A stretch of 64,000 nt of DNA from Dictyobacter vulcani (GCF_008974265.1 NZ_BKZW01000001.1:3782001-3846000); one strand, 5' to 3'. Counted from the first letter of the stretch, positions 1 through 8,947 are shown. Made by a program: numbers and translations. The notes: a model not told the origin generated them from the letters alone.

Positions 1-455
1 ATCGTTTGTGGCATTTGCTGTCCGCTTTGCAGCATCAGAGAGAGCTTGGTGGCAGCACGGTACACTTCAACCACATCCACGTTCCTGTTGCCGCTACTGC
101 TATCCTGCACGCCACCCATCCCAAAGACGCTTGTGGAAACCTGAGCAGTCAATGCCAGCAAGGGAATCGAATCGCTATGGGCACTGGCGACCCCTGTGAG
201 TGCATTTGTTGCGCCAGGCCCACTGGTCGCACAACACACTCCCAACCCACGTCTGACACGAGCGTAGCCCTCGCTCATGAATGCCGCTCCTTCTTCGTGT
301 TTAGCCAGAATGGGTTGAATATGTTGCCTTTCATGCAGGGCTTCAAATAAAGGGACGAGAGGGCCACCAGGTACACCAAAAATATGGGTAACTCCCTCCT
401 CCTCAAGCGCCTGTAACAGAACATGGATTGCAGGCAATACTGTTTTTGATTTCAT
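1..455 (-). CDS. Thiamine-diphosphate enzyme, acetolactate-synthase-like (N-terminal part, runs off window)
   Basis: Only the first 151 codons are in the window; the gene continues beyond position 1. It begins at ATG 453-455 behind a GAGGT-type ribosome site. The visible protein is the pyrimidine-binding N-terminal domain of a ThDP-dependent enzyme: a VTHIFGVPGG start, then KHEEGAAFMSEGYAR, whose glutamate is the residue that activates the cofactor in the family, then ATSGPGATNALTG. These motifs fit the IlvB / benzoylformate decarboxylase superfamily. The exact substrate cannot be told from the N-terminus, so acetolactate synthase large subunit is the best guess only. Confidence 0.85.
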   Translation of the reverse strand, partial: MKSKTVLPAIHVLLQALEEEGVTHIFGVPGGPLVPLFEALHERQHIQPILAKHEEGAAFMSEGYARVRRGLGVCCATSGPGATNALTGVASAHSDSIPLLALTAQVSTSVFGMGGVQDSSSGNRNVDVVEVYRAATKLSLMLQSGQQMPQT

Positions 456-504
456 TATAAATACTACCTCGCTATAAATGATAGAAAAAAAAGCACATAT
501 CGGT

Positions 505-541
505 GAGTCAGAAGCCTCTCTTACAAAAGGGCTTCTGACTC
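505..541 (-). terminator. Hairpin terminator after the HAMP-type membrane gene
   Basis: A perfect 12-bp inverted repeat (505-516 with 530-541) lies just past the stop of the minus-strand gene at 551. A run of eight T on the minus strand follows about 12 bases further on. It probably ends that transcript before the ThDP-enzyme gene. Confidence 0.6.
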
Positions 542-550
542 GAAGAGAGC

Positions 551-1651
551 TTATGGCTCATCAGGTAAACGCACTACCGATTGTCCAAATATGGATGGTG
601 CGTATGAAAATGTTTTGCCCTGGATCTCCACGATGAGGGGGTCAATTTCGGGAACTTGCGTAAGAGGCAAGCTTGGCGTCTGATTTGATTGCGTGGCTTG
701 CTGAATGTTTTGTACGGTTGCGTTGACTGCCAGTGTCACGCGTTGTAGTTCTCTCTCTGCTCGTAATGCTCGCTGTAAACGATCAAGAAGCATATTTAAT
801 GATCGTGCGATTTGCCACAGTACATTGTTCTGGGTAAGGGGGGCGCGCGTACCGATATCTCCGTTTGCTACAGCGACATGGGTGTCTAAAATAAGCTTGA
901 TACCTTCTTCAAGCGTTTTTCTCTCTGTTTCTAGCTGCTCCTCTAATTTGGCTATCATCTCAGCACGGTCGGCGCGTTTTATGGCCTGAAATGCGCTACG
1001 CACCCATAACCAACTGACAAATGCTACAAGGAATTGCACACCAACTGGCCTTATCAGAATAGCGGCCCCTTGTGTCTGTAAGTCATGTGCCAGGGTTGCT
1101 GTATGCGGTTGCAAAAAGAGACTTGTTGAGATAATGCCGATATTGTAGAGCATGACGAGAAACACACTGCCTGGACTCAGGAGCGAGACCAGGAGTTCGC
1201 CAAAGACAAAAAGCTCATATTGCTGGATACTTGGTTCATCCAAAGGTTGGGTGGTAAAGATAATCGCGGTGAGGGCGAGCTCAAATCCGATAGTGAGTAG
1301 GAGGCCTGCAACTTCTGGTCGTTGCACTCGATTAAAAAAAACGCTTACCAAGCAAATGACCAGCATGCCTATATCAACCCAGATGATATAATGGTTAGGC
1401 ACGACAAAACATGCAGGAATAAATAAAAGAAACATAATGAAGAGCCAGAAGATAATGGTGGAAAGCAGATGTGATTTGCGTGACGCCTCTCGTCGAATGA
1501 AGCTTGCGTTTGCAGGAGCTGCAGGGAGGGCTGTGTTGTCATACCACCATTGGACCAGGCCGTTGCGGCGTACAGGCTGTTCTATCAGATCATCTGGTGA
1601 CCAGCGCTGGCTGTGTTCCCCCAGCGAGCCAGAAGGAATAGGGTTGTTCAT
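551..1651 (-). CDS. Multi-pass membrane protein with coiled coil and HAMP-like region
   Basis: 366 residues. An N-terminal soluble stretch of about 65 residues is followed by roughly six hydrophobic segments (about 65-225), then a charged coiled coil (about 235-270) and a HAMP-like helical region (GDIGTRAPL and LNMLLDRLQRAL), ending in an unstructured Gln/Pro-rich tail. No kinase, cyclase or methyl-accepting domain is attached, so the output is unknown. It overlaps the stop of the upstream gene by the ATGA tetranucleotide at 1648-1651, so the two are almost certainly co-translated. I would call it a sensor-like membrane protein of unknown function. Confidence 0.75.
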   Translation of the reverse strand: MNNPIPSGSLGEHSQRWSPDDLIEQPVRRNGLVQWWYDNTALPAAPANASFIRREASRKSHLLSTIIFWLFIMFLLFIPACFVVPNHYIIWVDIGMLVICLVSVFFNRVQRPEVAGLLLTIGFELALTAIIFTTQPLDEPSIQQYELFVFGELLVSLLSPGSVFLVMLYNIGIISTSLFLQPHTATLAHDLQTQGAAILIRPVGVQFLVAFVSWLWVRSAFQAIKRADRAEMIAKLEEQLETERKTLEEGIKLILDTHVAVANGDIGTRAPLTQNNVLWQIARSLNMLLDRLQRALRAERELQRVTLAVNATVQNIQQATQSNQTPSLPLTQVPEIDPLIVEIQGKTFSYAPSIFGQSVVRLPDEP

Positions 1652-2208
1652 ACGATTTCGTTTCCTCCTTGTTGTGGAATAATGATAACTCTTAAGGCTA
1701 GAAGAATACGCAGGGCCTCATCGGTTGCACCAGGCGTAAGTGGAACTTCCCTTTTAATTTCATCAATAGATCTCTTTCCATCGATTGCGTCATAAACTGC
1801 GGACAACATATATTTTTGGGTCGATGTCCACCCGGTTAATCGCTCCAACTCTCTCTCAAGTAATGCTGTCTTCCTTGGTATTGGTGAGTACATTTCTTGA
1901 ATAGGCGGCTCCATGTGCTGTGTGGGTGAGGGTGGTTCTGGTAGAGGTGTGAGCTTCCACTCGAATGGGCCACGCTCATTGTCTATACGTACGAGTATGT
2001 CCTTTCCTATGAGTTGATGTTGTCCGTTTTTCTCTATGGAACAGGATGTTACTTTTCCCTGACTCAGTTGAAGATATCCCATACATCGGCCTTTAATGCC
2101 GGGTACATGATTCAGTCTGGCTTGCAATAGGCCATTTCTCTGAAATCTTTCTAAGATGGAAAGACTGAACGCCAGTCCTACGCCTACGTCTAAAGGATCG
2201 TTTCCCAA
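1648..2208 (-). CDS. Hypothetical protein, first gene of a two-gene operon
   Basis: About 186 residues with no family I recognise. I place the start at TTG 2206-2208 because AGGAG lies 7 bases upstream of it; a TTG at 2224-2226 is in frame but has no ribosome site. The N-terminal half is a small mixed alpha/beta region. A proline-rich linker near the middle leads to a C-terminal helical part that resembles a winged-helix-like module (SAVYDAIDGKRSIDEI, then TDEALRILLALRVI). It overlaps the membrane gene downstream by four bases, so the two proteins probably act together. Confidence 0.7.
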   Translation of the reverse strand: MGNDPLDVGVGLAFSLSILERFQRNGLLQARLNHVPGIKGRCMGYLQLSQGKVTSCSIEKNGQHQLIGKDILVRIDNERGPFEWKLTPLPEPPSPTQHMEPPIQEMYSPIPRKTALLERELERLTGWTSTQKYMLSAVYDAIDGKRSIDEIKREVPLTPGATDEALRILLALRVIIIPQQGGNEIV

Positions 2209-2583
2209 TTCCTTTCTCCTTAACAAGTGAATATTGCTGTGATTGGTCCTGGGCTGCCTCTTAAGCCTCTTTGGAATATCTATCTGTTATCGAAAAAAGG
2301 AAAAAAATGTTACGTTGTTCCGCGATGGGTAGTACCTCTGGCAAGAGTGCGTGTTTATATACAAAGCAAAGAAATGGTTTTCATTGGTCGCTCCAATTTT
2401 ATGGAAACTATTGATATTTATGCAAATGTACTACTACTTGATTGTTAACCACTCATTATTGTATATAATAAATATGGATGATATATATGGATGATAGAAA
2501 AGAATAAGTATATAAAAGTGTCCAGGTAATTCAAACTATACTCATCCATTAAAAAAGTAATTGATATCAGAGAAAGAGCAGGG
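2209..2583. other. AT-rich intergenic region
   Basis: The spacer separates the divergent operon at 1648-2208 from the substrate-binding protein gene at 2584. A 73-codon plus-strand reading frame from GTG 2227 exists but has no ribosome site and no family resemblance, so I do not call it. The region must hold both promoters; I see no clean consensus pair. Confidence 0.5.
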
Positions 2584-3672
2584 ATGAATAGAGTGAAGCG
2601 TATCAGCTTTATTTCTTGTGCCACAATTATTTTAACAAGTGCTCTCTTAGCAACCTTACTATTTGTATCTACAAGTAAGTCAACGACAGCACGCGCCGAC
2701 GCAACTTGCATCCAGTACGGAGCCTTTTTGCACAACGTCTCTTTTATCGAAGCTCAGCAACAGGGTTTTTTTGCCAAACAGGGACTCAATGTTTGCTACA
2801 ATCAGGTGACCAGCTCAACGCAGCAGTTTAACAGTCTTCTCTCCGGTCAATATGACATTGTTGAAACTACTGCTGATAACGCGGTCAATCGCTATGTCAA
2901 CTCGCAGCTTCCTGTACAGATCGAGGCTGGTATTGATCAGGGGGCCGGACTTGACCTGATTGTCAATACCGCCAATGGCATCCATAGCATTTCCGACCTC
3001 AAAGGAAAAACCGTGGCCGTCGATGCTCCCAACAGCGGTTATGTGTTTGCACTGGAGAAACTGCTGGCCGACAATGGACTTAGCCTGCAGAACGGAGACT
3101 ACTCCTTACAGATTATTGGTGGCTCCCTGCAGCGTTTCCAGGCCATTTCTGCTGGTCATACCAGCACCGGTGATCCTGTGTATGCGACCATCCTGGGCAC
3201 ACCTTTTTCTGAGCAGGCGCATTATGTCTCTACCCTTAGCGATGTGGCACAGTTTTCATCCTCGATGGCTCCCTATCAGGGTGCAACGCTGGTGACCACG
3301 CGCAACTTTGCCCAGACGAATCCGCAGACAATGACCAAATTCATTGCGGCAATGATTCAGGGTTATAATTTTGCTGTAAATCCATTTCATAAAACTACTG
3401 TTCTTGCTGATATCGCCAGTACCGATAATGTCTCAACCCAGATTGCGTCCGATATTTATCGCGACTCTATCTGTGATGTCGTAAGAGGCGAGAACGGCGA
3501 GGAGTTATTAAACACTTTTGGGCTGGTTAACACGATCAACCTGCGTCAGCAGTTTGGCGGCTTCACTGCTCCGGTTGATAGCTGGCAGCTGGTGCAACCA
3601 GGCAAAGATTCACTGTATGATAACGAGTACTGGAATGCAGCACTCACCCTGGCCTTTACACCAACAAAATAA
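2584..3672 (+). CDS. ABC-type substrate-binding protein, NMT1/SsuA/THI5-like
   Basis: 362 residues. A signal or anchor segment occupies residues about 7-29, followed by a periplasmic-binding-protein fold of the NMT1 type. It opens with the typical FIEAQQQGFFAKQGL stretch, then YDIVETTADNAV and DLKGKTVAVDAPNSG. Relatives bind nitrate, sulfonates or thiamine precursors for an ABC importer. No ATPase or permease gene is adjacent, so the ligand cannot be deduced; it may serve a transporter elsewhere or be an orphan lipoprotein-like binder. The start is ATG 2584 with a GCAGGG site just before it. A hairpin follows the stop. Confidence 0.85.
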   Translation: MNRVKRISFISCATIILTSALLATLLFVSTSKSTTARADATCIQYGAFLHNVSFIEAQQQGFFAKQGLNVCYNQVTSSTQQFNSLLSGQYDIVETTADNAVNRYVNSQLPVQIEAGIDQGAGLDLIVNTANGIHSISDLKGKTVAVDAPNSGYVFALEKLLADNGLSLQNGDYSLQIIGGSLQRFQAISAGHTSTGDPVYATILGTPFSEQAHYVSTLSDVAQFSSSMAPYQGATLVTTRNFAQTNPQTMTKFIAAMIQGYNFAVNPFHKTTVLADIASTDNVSTQIASDIYRDSICDVVRGENGEELLNTFGLVNTINLRQQFGGFTAPVDSWQLVQPGKDSLYDNEYWNAALTLAFTPTK

Positions 3673-3689
3673 CTGGATCAGATAATCAG

Positions 3690-3724
3690 AGGCACGTGGT
3701 AGTTATGCTAATTACTACGTGCCT
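3690..3724 (+). terminator. Hairpin after the substrate-binding protein gene
   Basis: A 16-bp imperfect stem (3690-3705 with 3709-3724, two mismatches) with a 3-base loop lies 18 bases past the stop. There is no T tract on the plus strand, so termination would be weak or Rho-assisted. Confidence 0.5.
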
Positions 3725-4158
3725 CAACCATACGTTGGAACAATCTTTGCGGTGCCAGTGCTGCAAGAATCGCAGACCACATCGAAACGCCATCGCAACT
3801 CAAATGTGCCTCTCCTCTCTCTTCTACGTGAAATACTCCCGCTAGGATATTTCTCTGCAATATGATGTAACGATCCATATATAATTTCACCATACATGAG
3901 AAGTGTGATGGGATTTTATAAAAGATTGTAATTATGTGAAAAATAATGTATACTTGTATAGTCACATAAATATTTTTATGTGGTATGCCCCTCAATTATA
4001 TCCTTCTTAATAAAACTGCACTCGGTTTACTTGCTCCTCTTTCTAACGATATCATTTCTGTTGCAGCCGCTCAGGGCTACTATGACAGTGAGCAATGGTC
4101 CTTCCCGAGCCATTTTTATATGTTGCAAGGAATCAGAACGGATAAGGATGTGAATCCT

Positions 4159-4761
4159 ATGAGAAGTCAAAAACAACGCGATCTTCTGTTATCAGGGAAA
4201 AAACTTTGGAATGCATGGCGAAAAGAATTCCCTGATGTTCAGGCTGTAGAGCCTGCCCTTCATGAAGCGGATCTACACGGAATGGATCTGCGAAACTTTG
4301 ATCTGCATGGTGCAGATCTTACTGAGGCTAATCTACAGGAAGTGGATTTGCGTGGTGCGGACTTATGTGGTGCAGATTTACGTGGTGCCAATCTGAGTGG
4401 TGCTAACCTGAGTGGTGTCAATCTCAGTGAGGCGCATCTACGTTGGGCAGATCTACGTAATGCCATGCTTGGTTATGCGGATCTGAGTCGGGCGGATTTG
4501 AGTCATGCCGATCTTCGTGGTGCCTTTCTGGAAGGTGCGCTTCTCCGGAATGCGCATTTTGATGAGGTGAATTTGTCTGGCGTGGATCTGAGCAAAGTAG
4601 ATCTGAGCCGTGAGAATCTACGTACAGCAAAGTTAGTTGGAGCGATCATTGGCATTGTACGTGTGTCCAGCATGCCCGATACCAGCAAACAGCCAGTAGC
4701 GCCAGATACAAGCAGTAACGTAGCGCCAGAAGAGCTACAACCCGTTCATCCTGCTGCCTGA
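4159..4761 (+). CDS. Pentapeptide-repeat protein
   Basis: About 200 residues. After a short basic N-terminus (KLWNAWRKEFPD) there are about 24 consecutive pentapeptides of the A(D/N)LXX type, for example GADLRGANLSGANL, which fold into a right-handed quadrilateral beta-helix. A low-complexity Ser/Pro/Val tail ends the protein. The frame is open from ATG 3985, but that stretch has no ribosome site and does not look like protein. ATG 4159 is preceded by AAGGA, so I prefer it. The DNA shows the matching 15-base periodicity. Function is unknown; some relatives mimic DNA to protect gyrase, but nothing here shows that role. Confidence 0.85.
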   Translation: MRSQKQRDLLLSGKKLWNAWRKEFPDVQAVEPALHEADLHGMDLRNFDLHGADLTEANLQEVDLRGADLCGADLRGANLSGANLSGVNLSEAHLRWADLRNAMLGYADLSRADLSHADLRGAFLEGALLRNAHFDEVNLSGVDLSKVDLSRENLRTAKLVGAIIGIVRVSSMPDTSKQPVAPDTSSNVAPEELQPVHPAA

Positions 4762-4792
4762 CCTCGACTTCTCAGTCTACCAGGGAAAACAG

Positions 4793-4901
4793 GTGGAATA
4801 AAACTGCATAACCAGCTTATTCCACTTCCACTCTTTACAACGCTGCTTCTGCTGAACGAACACCCGGAATCGCTTACGCTATGAGTTGCGGATTCCGGGT
4901 G
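4793..4901 (+). terminator. Two consecutive hairpins after the pentapeptide gene
   Basis: The first stem pairs 4793-4801 with 4817-4825. The second, stronger one pairs 4861-4871 with 4891-4901 (CACCCGGAATC against its complement). Neither has a long T tract. Together they should insulate the leader promoter that starts at 4931. Confidence 0.5.
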
Positions 4902-4930
4902 GTTGGATCTTTGCTATATCAGCTCAAAGT

Positions 4931-4959
4931 TTGACTTTCGGGAAAAGATAGTTTATTAT
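4931..4959 (+). promoter_or_regulatory. Sigma-A-type promoter of the ABC exporter leader
   Basis: TTGACT (4931-4936), a 17-base spacer and TATTAT (4954-4959). This is a near-consensus promoter about 415 bases before the exporter start, which implies a long 5' leader. Confidence 0.7.
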
Positions 4960-4991
4960 ATACATATCTTATTTTGGAGGTATTGTTTATC

Positions 4992-5027
4992 ATGCAATTA
5001 TTCACAGCTAAGGTGTTGCTAAGCTAA
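4992..5027 (+). CDS. Candidate leader peptide (11 codons)
   Basis: A GGAGG site (4976-4980) sits 11 bases before ATG 4992. The frame reads MQLFTAKVLLS and stops at TAA 5025-5027. It lies directly between the promoter and a chain of hairpins ending in an intrinsic terminator, the usual place for a ribosome-sensing leader peptide. Its last codons overlap the 5' strand of the predicted antiterminator (5023-5034). By analogy with BmrB, which controls BmrCD in Bacillus subtilis, slowed translation here would favour readthrough. The peptide is deduced only from position and signals. Confidence 0.55.
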   Translation: MQLFTAKVLLS

Positions 5028-5184
5028 GTGAGCTGTGTCTGCAAGTAAATATGGTCGTTTGACGCGAATCATTCCTATGATTTCGCTTATGTGAGACCAT
5101 CCTTTTCCTTCGATAGGCTACAGATAGATCTTTTTTTTCTGCTGTAGACTTTCTTTTTCGCTCTTCACAACTAGCCCACTTAGC
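5003..5184 (+). promoter_or_regulatory. Attenuator leader: competing hairpins and antiterminator
   Basis: Visible stems are 5003-5009 with 5031-5037, 5051-5056 with 5095-5100 (with an inner 9-bp stem), and 5118-5123 with 5142-5147. A long-range alternative helix pairs 5023-5034 with 5173-5184 at 11 of 12 positions. It uses the 5' arm of the terminator at 5172 and would therefore block it. A ribosome reaching the leader stop codon covers 5023-5034 and allows termination; one held early in the peptide leaves it free for antitermination. Confidence 0.6.
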
Positions 5185-5206
5185 CTCGTAAGGGCTACTT
5201 TTTTTT
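5172..5206 (+). terminator. Intrinsic terminator inside the exporter leader (attenuator)
   Basis: Stem TAGCC..CTTA (5172-5182) with TAAGGGCTA (5189-5197), a 6-base loop, a 2-base bulge, then eight T (5199-5206). It stands about 170 bases before the exporter gene and after its promoter, so it can only work as an attenuator. Confidence 0.75.
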
Positions 5207-5374
5207 GCCTGCTTAGCGCATACAGCAGCGCATTGTCTCCCATTCAGCATCACCACTCTCCACATATATAGCCACGCTCTATCGTTGGCTAATCCACTAT
5301 TCATATCAAAACTATGCTACGTCACAGGCTTATTCTGTGGAACGCTTTTGAGCGAAAGAAAGAAAATAGACTTT

Positions 5375-7120
5375 ATGCATATTCAGTTGAGACGCTACTG
5401 GCGACTGTTGGCCCACTACTTGCGGCCTCAGCGGTGGCGGATGGGCTTGCTGGCTGTGATCCTGTGCGGCACTATTAGTGTGCAGGTGATCACGCCGCTG
5501 GTGGCAAGCCATTTTATTGACCTGGCGACCTCAGGCGGTGATCAGCGCGATCTGATCTTCATGGCGTTGTTGACCATGGTTCTGGCTCTGGCGGGACAGG
5601 GTCTGGCTGTTGCCGAAACCTATGTAGCTGAAAATGTGAGTTGGGCGGCTACCAATGCCCTGCGTACTGATCTGGTTGTGCACCTGTTGCGCCTGGATGC
5701 CACATTTCATACTGCCCATACACCTGGTGAGTTGATTGAGCGTGTGGATGGTGATGTTGGTACCCTGGCTCGCTTCTTCTCACGGTTTGTGGTCTACGTG
5801 TTAGGCAACTGTGTCTTGCTGCTGGGCGTGCTCGGGCTACTCTATCATGTAGACTGGCGTGTAGGCCTGGGGATGAGCGCCTTTGTTGTCGTGGCTTTGA
5901 TTGCTATGCTGCGTATCCGCTCCGTGGCTACCCCTTCCTGGGCCGCAGATCGCCAGGCCAGCGCTGATTTCTATGGTTTCCTGAGTGAGTATCTGGCAGG
6001 CCTGCAGGATATCAAATCCAATGGGGCTGGTGCGTTTGTATTGCGGCGCTGTGCGGAAGTGATGCGTTCGTGGTTGGCCATCACGCGCAAGGCACAGATG
6101 TGGGGTTACGCCATGGTCGCTACCAGCCAGGGATTGTTTGCGCTCGGTACGGCGTTCGCTTTAGCCTTGAGTGCGATGCTGTTCAAGAATGGTACGTTGA
6201 CCATCGGTACGATCTACCTGATCTTTCAATGTACTGAGATGCTCCGCCAGCCGACTGAGCAGATCCGCAATGAAATGCAGGATCTACAGCAAGCGGATGC
6301 CAGTATGGCCCGTATCGAAACGTTGCTGAGCACGATGCCGCGCGTGGTTGATGGTCCTGGGATTGCGCTACCTCCAGGTCCGCTAGCGGTGGAATTGGAC
6401 GATGTTTCTTTTGGGTATGGTGACGACGCTCCGGTCCTGCGCAATGTCAGTATAGCGCTAGCGCCGGGTCGCGTGCTGGGTGTGGTGGGACGTACAGGTA
6501 GCGGTAAGACAACACTGACACGGTTTTTCCTGCGCTTCTACGATCCTCATACTGGCGTTGTGCGCCTCGGGGGCATAGACCTGACAAAGGTCCATCTTGC
6601 GGAGGTACGTTCACGTATTGGTCTGGTCACCCAGGATGTGCACCTCTTCCATGCCAGTGTACGTGACAATCTGACCCTTTTCGATGACAGCATACTGGAT
6701 GAGCGCATTCGTGCTGCCCTGGAAACGCTGGATCTGACTGGCTGGCTAAAGGAATTGCCACAGGGACTGGACACACAGATCTTATCTGGTGGTGTCGAAC
6801 TCTCCGCCGGACAGGCACAGGTGCTGGCCTGTGCGCGTATCTTGCTGCGCGATCCCGACCTGGTAATCCTGGATGAGGCTTCTTCGCGCCTGGATCCAGC
6901 CACGGATCGGCTGGTGCATACGGCACTGAGTCGACTGCTCGATGGTCGTACCGGCATCATCGTGGCGCACCGATTAGATACCGTCGCTTATGCCGATGAC
7001 ATTCTGGTCCTGGAGGATGGGCAGGTGCGCGAGTATGGACCGCGGCTTGCGCTTGCGGCTAACCCCAACTCGCGCTTTGCCGGATTGCTGCGGGTCGCTA
7101 CTGAGGAGGTTACCATATGA
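5375..7120 (+). CDS. ABC exporter half-transporter, subunit 1 (multidrug type)
   Basis: 581 residues from ATG 5375; the frame is open upstream to 5285, but the earlier part lacks a membrane or binding signal. It has a six-helix transmembrane domain (about 15-300) and a nucleotide-binding domain with Walker A GRTGSGKTT, Walker B LVILDEAS with the catalytic glutamate, and H-loop VAHR. The signature is LSAGQ instead of LSGGQ. It overlaps the next gene by ATGA. The two halves form a heterodimer: this subunit brings the intact Walker sites but a weakened signature. Substrates are not deducible; the attenuator leader suggests a drug acting on translation. Confidence 0.9.
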   Translation: MHIQLRRYWRLLAHYLRPQRWRMGLLAVILCGTISVQVITPLVASHFIDLATSGGDQRDLIFMALLTMVLALAGQGLAVAETYVAENVSWAATNALRTDLVVHLLRLDATFHTAHTPGELIERVDGDVGTLARFFSRFVVYVLGNCVLLLGVLGLLYHVDWRVGLGMSAFVVVALIAMLRIRSVATPSWAADRQASADFYGFLSEYLAGLQDIKSNGAGAFVLRRCAEVMRSWLAITRKAQMWGYAMVATSQGLFALGTAFALALSAMLFKNGTLTIGTIYLIFQCTEMLRQPTEQIRNEMQDLQQADASMARIETLLSTMPRVVDGPGIALPPGPLAVELDDVSFGYGDDAPVLRNVSIALAPGRVLGVVGRTGSGKTTLTRFFLRFYDPHTGVVRLGGIDLTKVHLAEVRSRIGLVTQDVHLFHASVRDNLTLFDDSILDERIRAALETLDLTGWLKELPQGLDTQILSGGVELSAGQAQVLACARILLRDPDLVILDEASSRLDPATDRLVHTALSRLLDGRTGIIVAHRLDTVAYADDILVLEDGQVREYGPRLALAANPNSRFAGLLRVATEEVTI

Positions 7121-8918
7121 AACGATTACCAACCTGGCGCTACCTGCTGGAAATGATTCGCTATAAGCCGTGGCTCTATCTGCTCCACGCAACATTGTGG
7201 AGCACAGCCAATATAGTAACGATTCTGGCAGGACTGCTTGCGCGTACCTTTTTTGATACCCTTACTGGAAAGGCACATCTGCCTGGGGCATTGCGGGACT
7301 TATTATATTACTGGTCGTGTTCGCCGTGTGCCGGGTGATCATATGGCTTACTGCTGGTTTTGCCGAAATCAACATGCGTTTCACGATGAGCGGATTTCTG
7401 CGTCGCAACCTGTTGCGACACGTCCTGGAGCGGCCGGGCGCGTATGCCCTGCCCTACTCCATCGGCGAGACCATTAGCCGTTTTCGGGACGATGCCTATC
7501 AGGCTGAGGATAGTGTCGATTGGAGCGATGAAATTGTGAGTGCGGGTCTGTTTGCTGTGGTGGCCTTCTTAATACTCCTGAGTATTGACGCTCGCATGAC
7601 CCTGGTCACTATCCTGCCCCTTGTGATCGTAACTGCGGTTGCACGGCAGGCAAGTAATGCACTGGGCCGTGAAGCCAGCAGTCAGGCCACCAGCCAGGTC
7701 ACTGGTGCCATTGGCGATATCCTGGCGGCAGTACCAACATTGCAGGCGGCGGGTGCTGAAGAGCGCGTCGTGGAGCGCTTCCGACGCCTGAACGAACTGC
7801 GCCGTACAACGATGCTGGCTGATCGCGTGGCGACGCAGATTATGGATGCTGTTACCGCTAACACTGTGAGCATTGGCACGGGTCTGATCATGTTACTGGC
7901 TGCTGCGAATCTGCGCAGTGGCAGTATGACGGTCGGTGATTATGCCCTGTTTGTCTTGTATCTGAGCTATATTGCCGATTTTACCGCTGATATCGGCCGG
8001 TTCCTGGCCCACTATCGGCAGACGGGCGTTGCGTTCGAGCGTATGGAGACTTTATTGGGTGATGTTCCGTCATCCTCACTCGTGGAACATGCTCCCATGT
8101 ACTTGCGCGGACCACTGCCTGCTGTGCCGACTCCAACGCGTAGCGCGACCGATCAATTGGATCTTGTGGATGCGCGAGGATTGACCTATCGTCATCCACA
8201 ATCGGGACGAGGGATAGAGGCAGTCGATCTGCGCTTATCCCGTGGGACGTTGACCGTGGTAACGGGGCGCGTTGGCTCGGGCAAGACAACGCTCCTGCAA
8301 ACCTTCCTGGGCTTGCTGCCCTGTGAGGCAGGCGAGATCCGCTGGAATGGTCACATCGTAGATGATGCTGCATCTTTCTTTGTGCCACCTCGTGCGGCAT
8401 ACACGGCCCAGGTACCGCGCCTGTTCAGTGAGACGCTCAAGCAGAACATCCTTCTGGGGCAGCCCGATGATCCTGCAGCCCTGGCAACTGCCGTGCGGAG
8501 CGCTGTCCTGGAGCACGATATCCAGGTATTGGAGGCAGGATTAGAAACTTCAGTGGGGACGCGTGGCGTCAAACTCTCAGGCGGTCAGGTCCAGCGCACA
8601 GCCGCAGCACGTATGCTGGTGCGCGACGCAGGCTTGCTGGTGATCGACGATCTGTCCAGCGCACTCGACGTCGAGACCGAACGCGCCCTCTGGGAACGCA
8701 TCTTTGAACAGCAAGGTGTGACCTGCCTGGTTGTTACGCACCGGCGCATTGCCTTGCAGCGTGCCGATCACATCATTGTTCTCAAAGATGGTCGGATCGA
8801 TGCGCAAGGAACCCTGGATGAGTTATTAGCCACCAATGAAGAGATGGGAAAATTGTGGCGGGGAGATTATGGCAATGAGCAAGACCCACCTATTGTTGAT
8901 GGTGTGGATCTGACATAG
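7117..8918 (+). CDS. ABC exporter half-transporter, subunit 2 (one frameshift as sequenced)
   Basis: Starts at ATG 7117 behind GAGGAGGT. The frame breaks near 7275-7283: one base is missing after the KAHL codons, and adding one restores a continuous membrane helix (WGIAGLIILLVVFAVCRVII). The rest has the membrane domain, Walker A GRVGSGKTT, a canonical LSGGQ signature and Walker B VIDDLSS, where aspartate replaces the catalytic glutamate. With subunit 1 this gives one consensus and one degenerate ATP site, the pattern of BmrCD and TM287/288 exporters. The break is probably a sequencing error; otherwise the exporter is dead. Confidence 0.85.
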
Positions 8919-8924
8919 GACCAA

Positions 8925-8947
8925 CAAGAGCGTATCAAGCGCTCTTG
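8925..8947 (+). terminator. Hairpin after the ABC exporter operon
   Basis: CAAGAGCG (8925-8932) pairs perfectly with 8940-8947 across a 7-base loop, 6 bases past the stop. There is no T tract. Confidence 0.55.

Noticed and set aside
2227..2448. Plus-strand ORF of 73 codons starting like an NAD-binding protein (MNIAVIGPG)
   Set aside because: No ribosome site, no continuation of a Rossmann fold after the first residues, low-complexity hydrophobic end. The similarity is limited to a few residues.
3708..3995. Minus-strand ORF of 95 codons between two plus-strand genes
   Set aside because: It overlaps a hairpin and the AT-rich spacer, has no ribosome site, and its composition looks like translated non-coding DNA.
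5008..5304. Minus-strand Lys/Arg-rich ORF across the exporter leader
   Set aside because: It is antisense to the attenuator hairpins and terminator, whose pairing explains the sequence better. The basic composition comes from T runs read in reverse.
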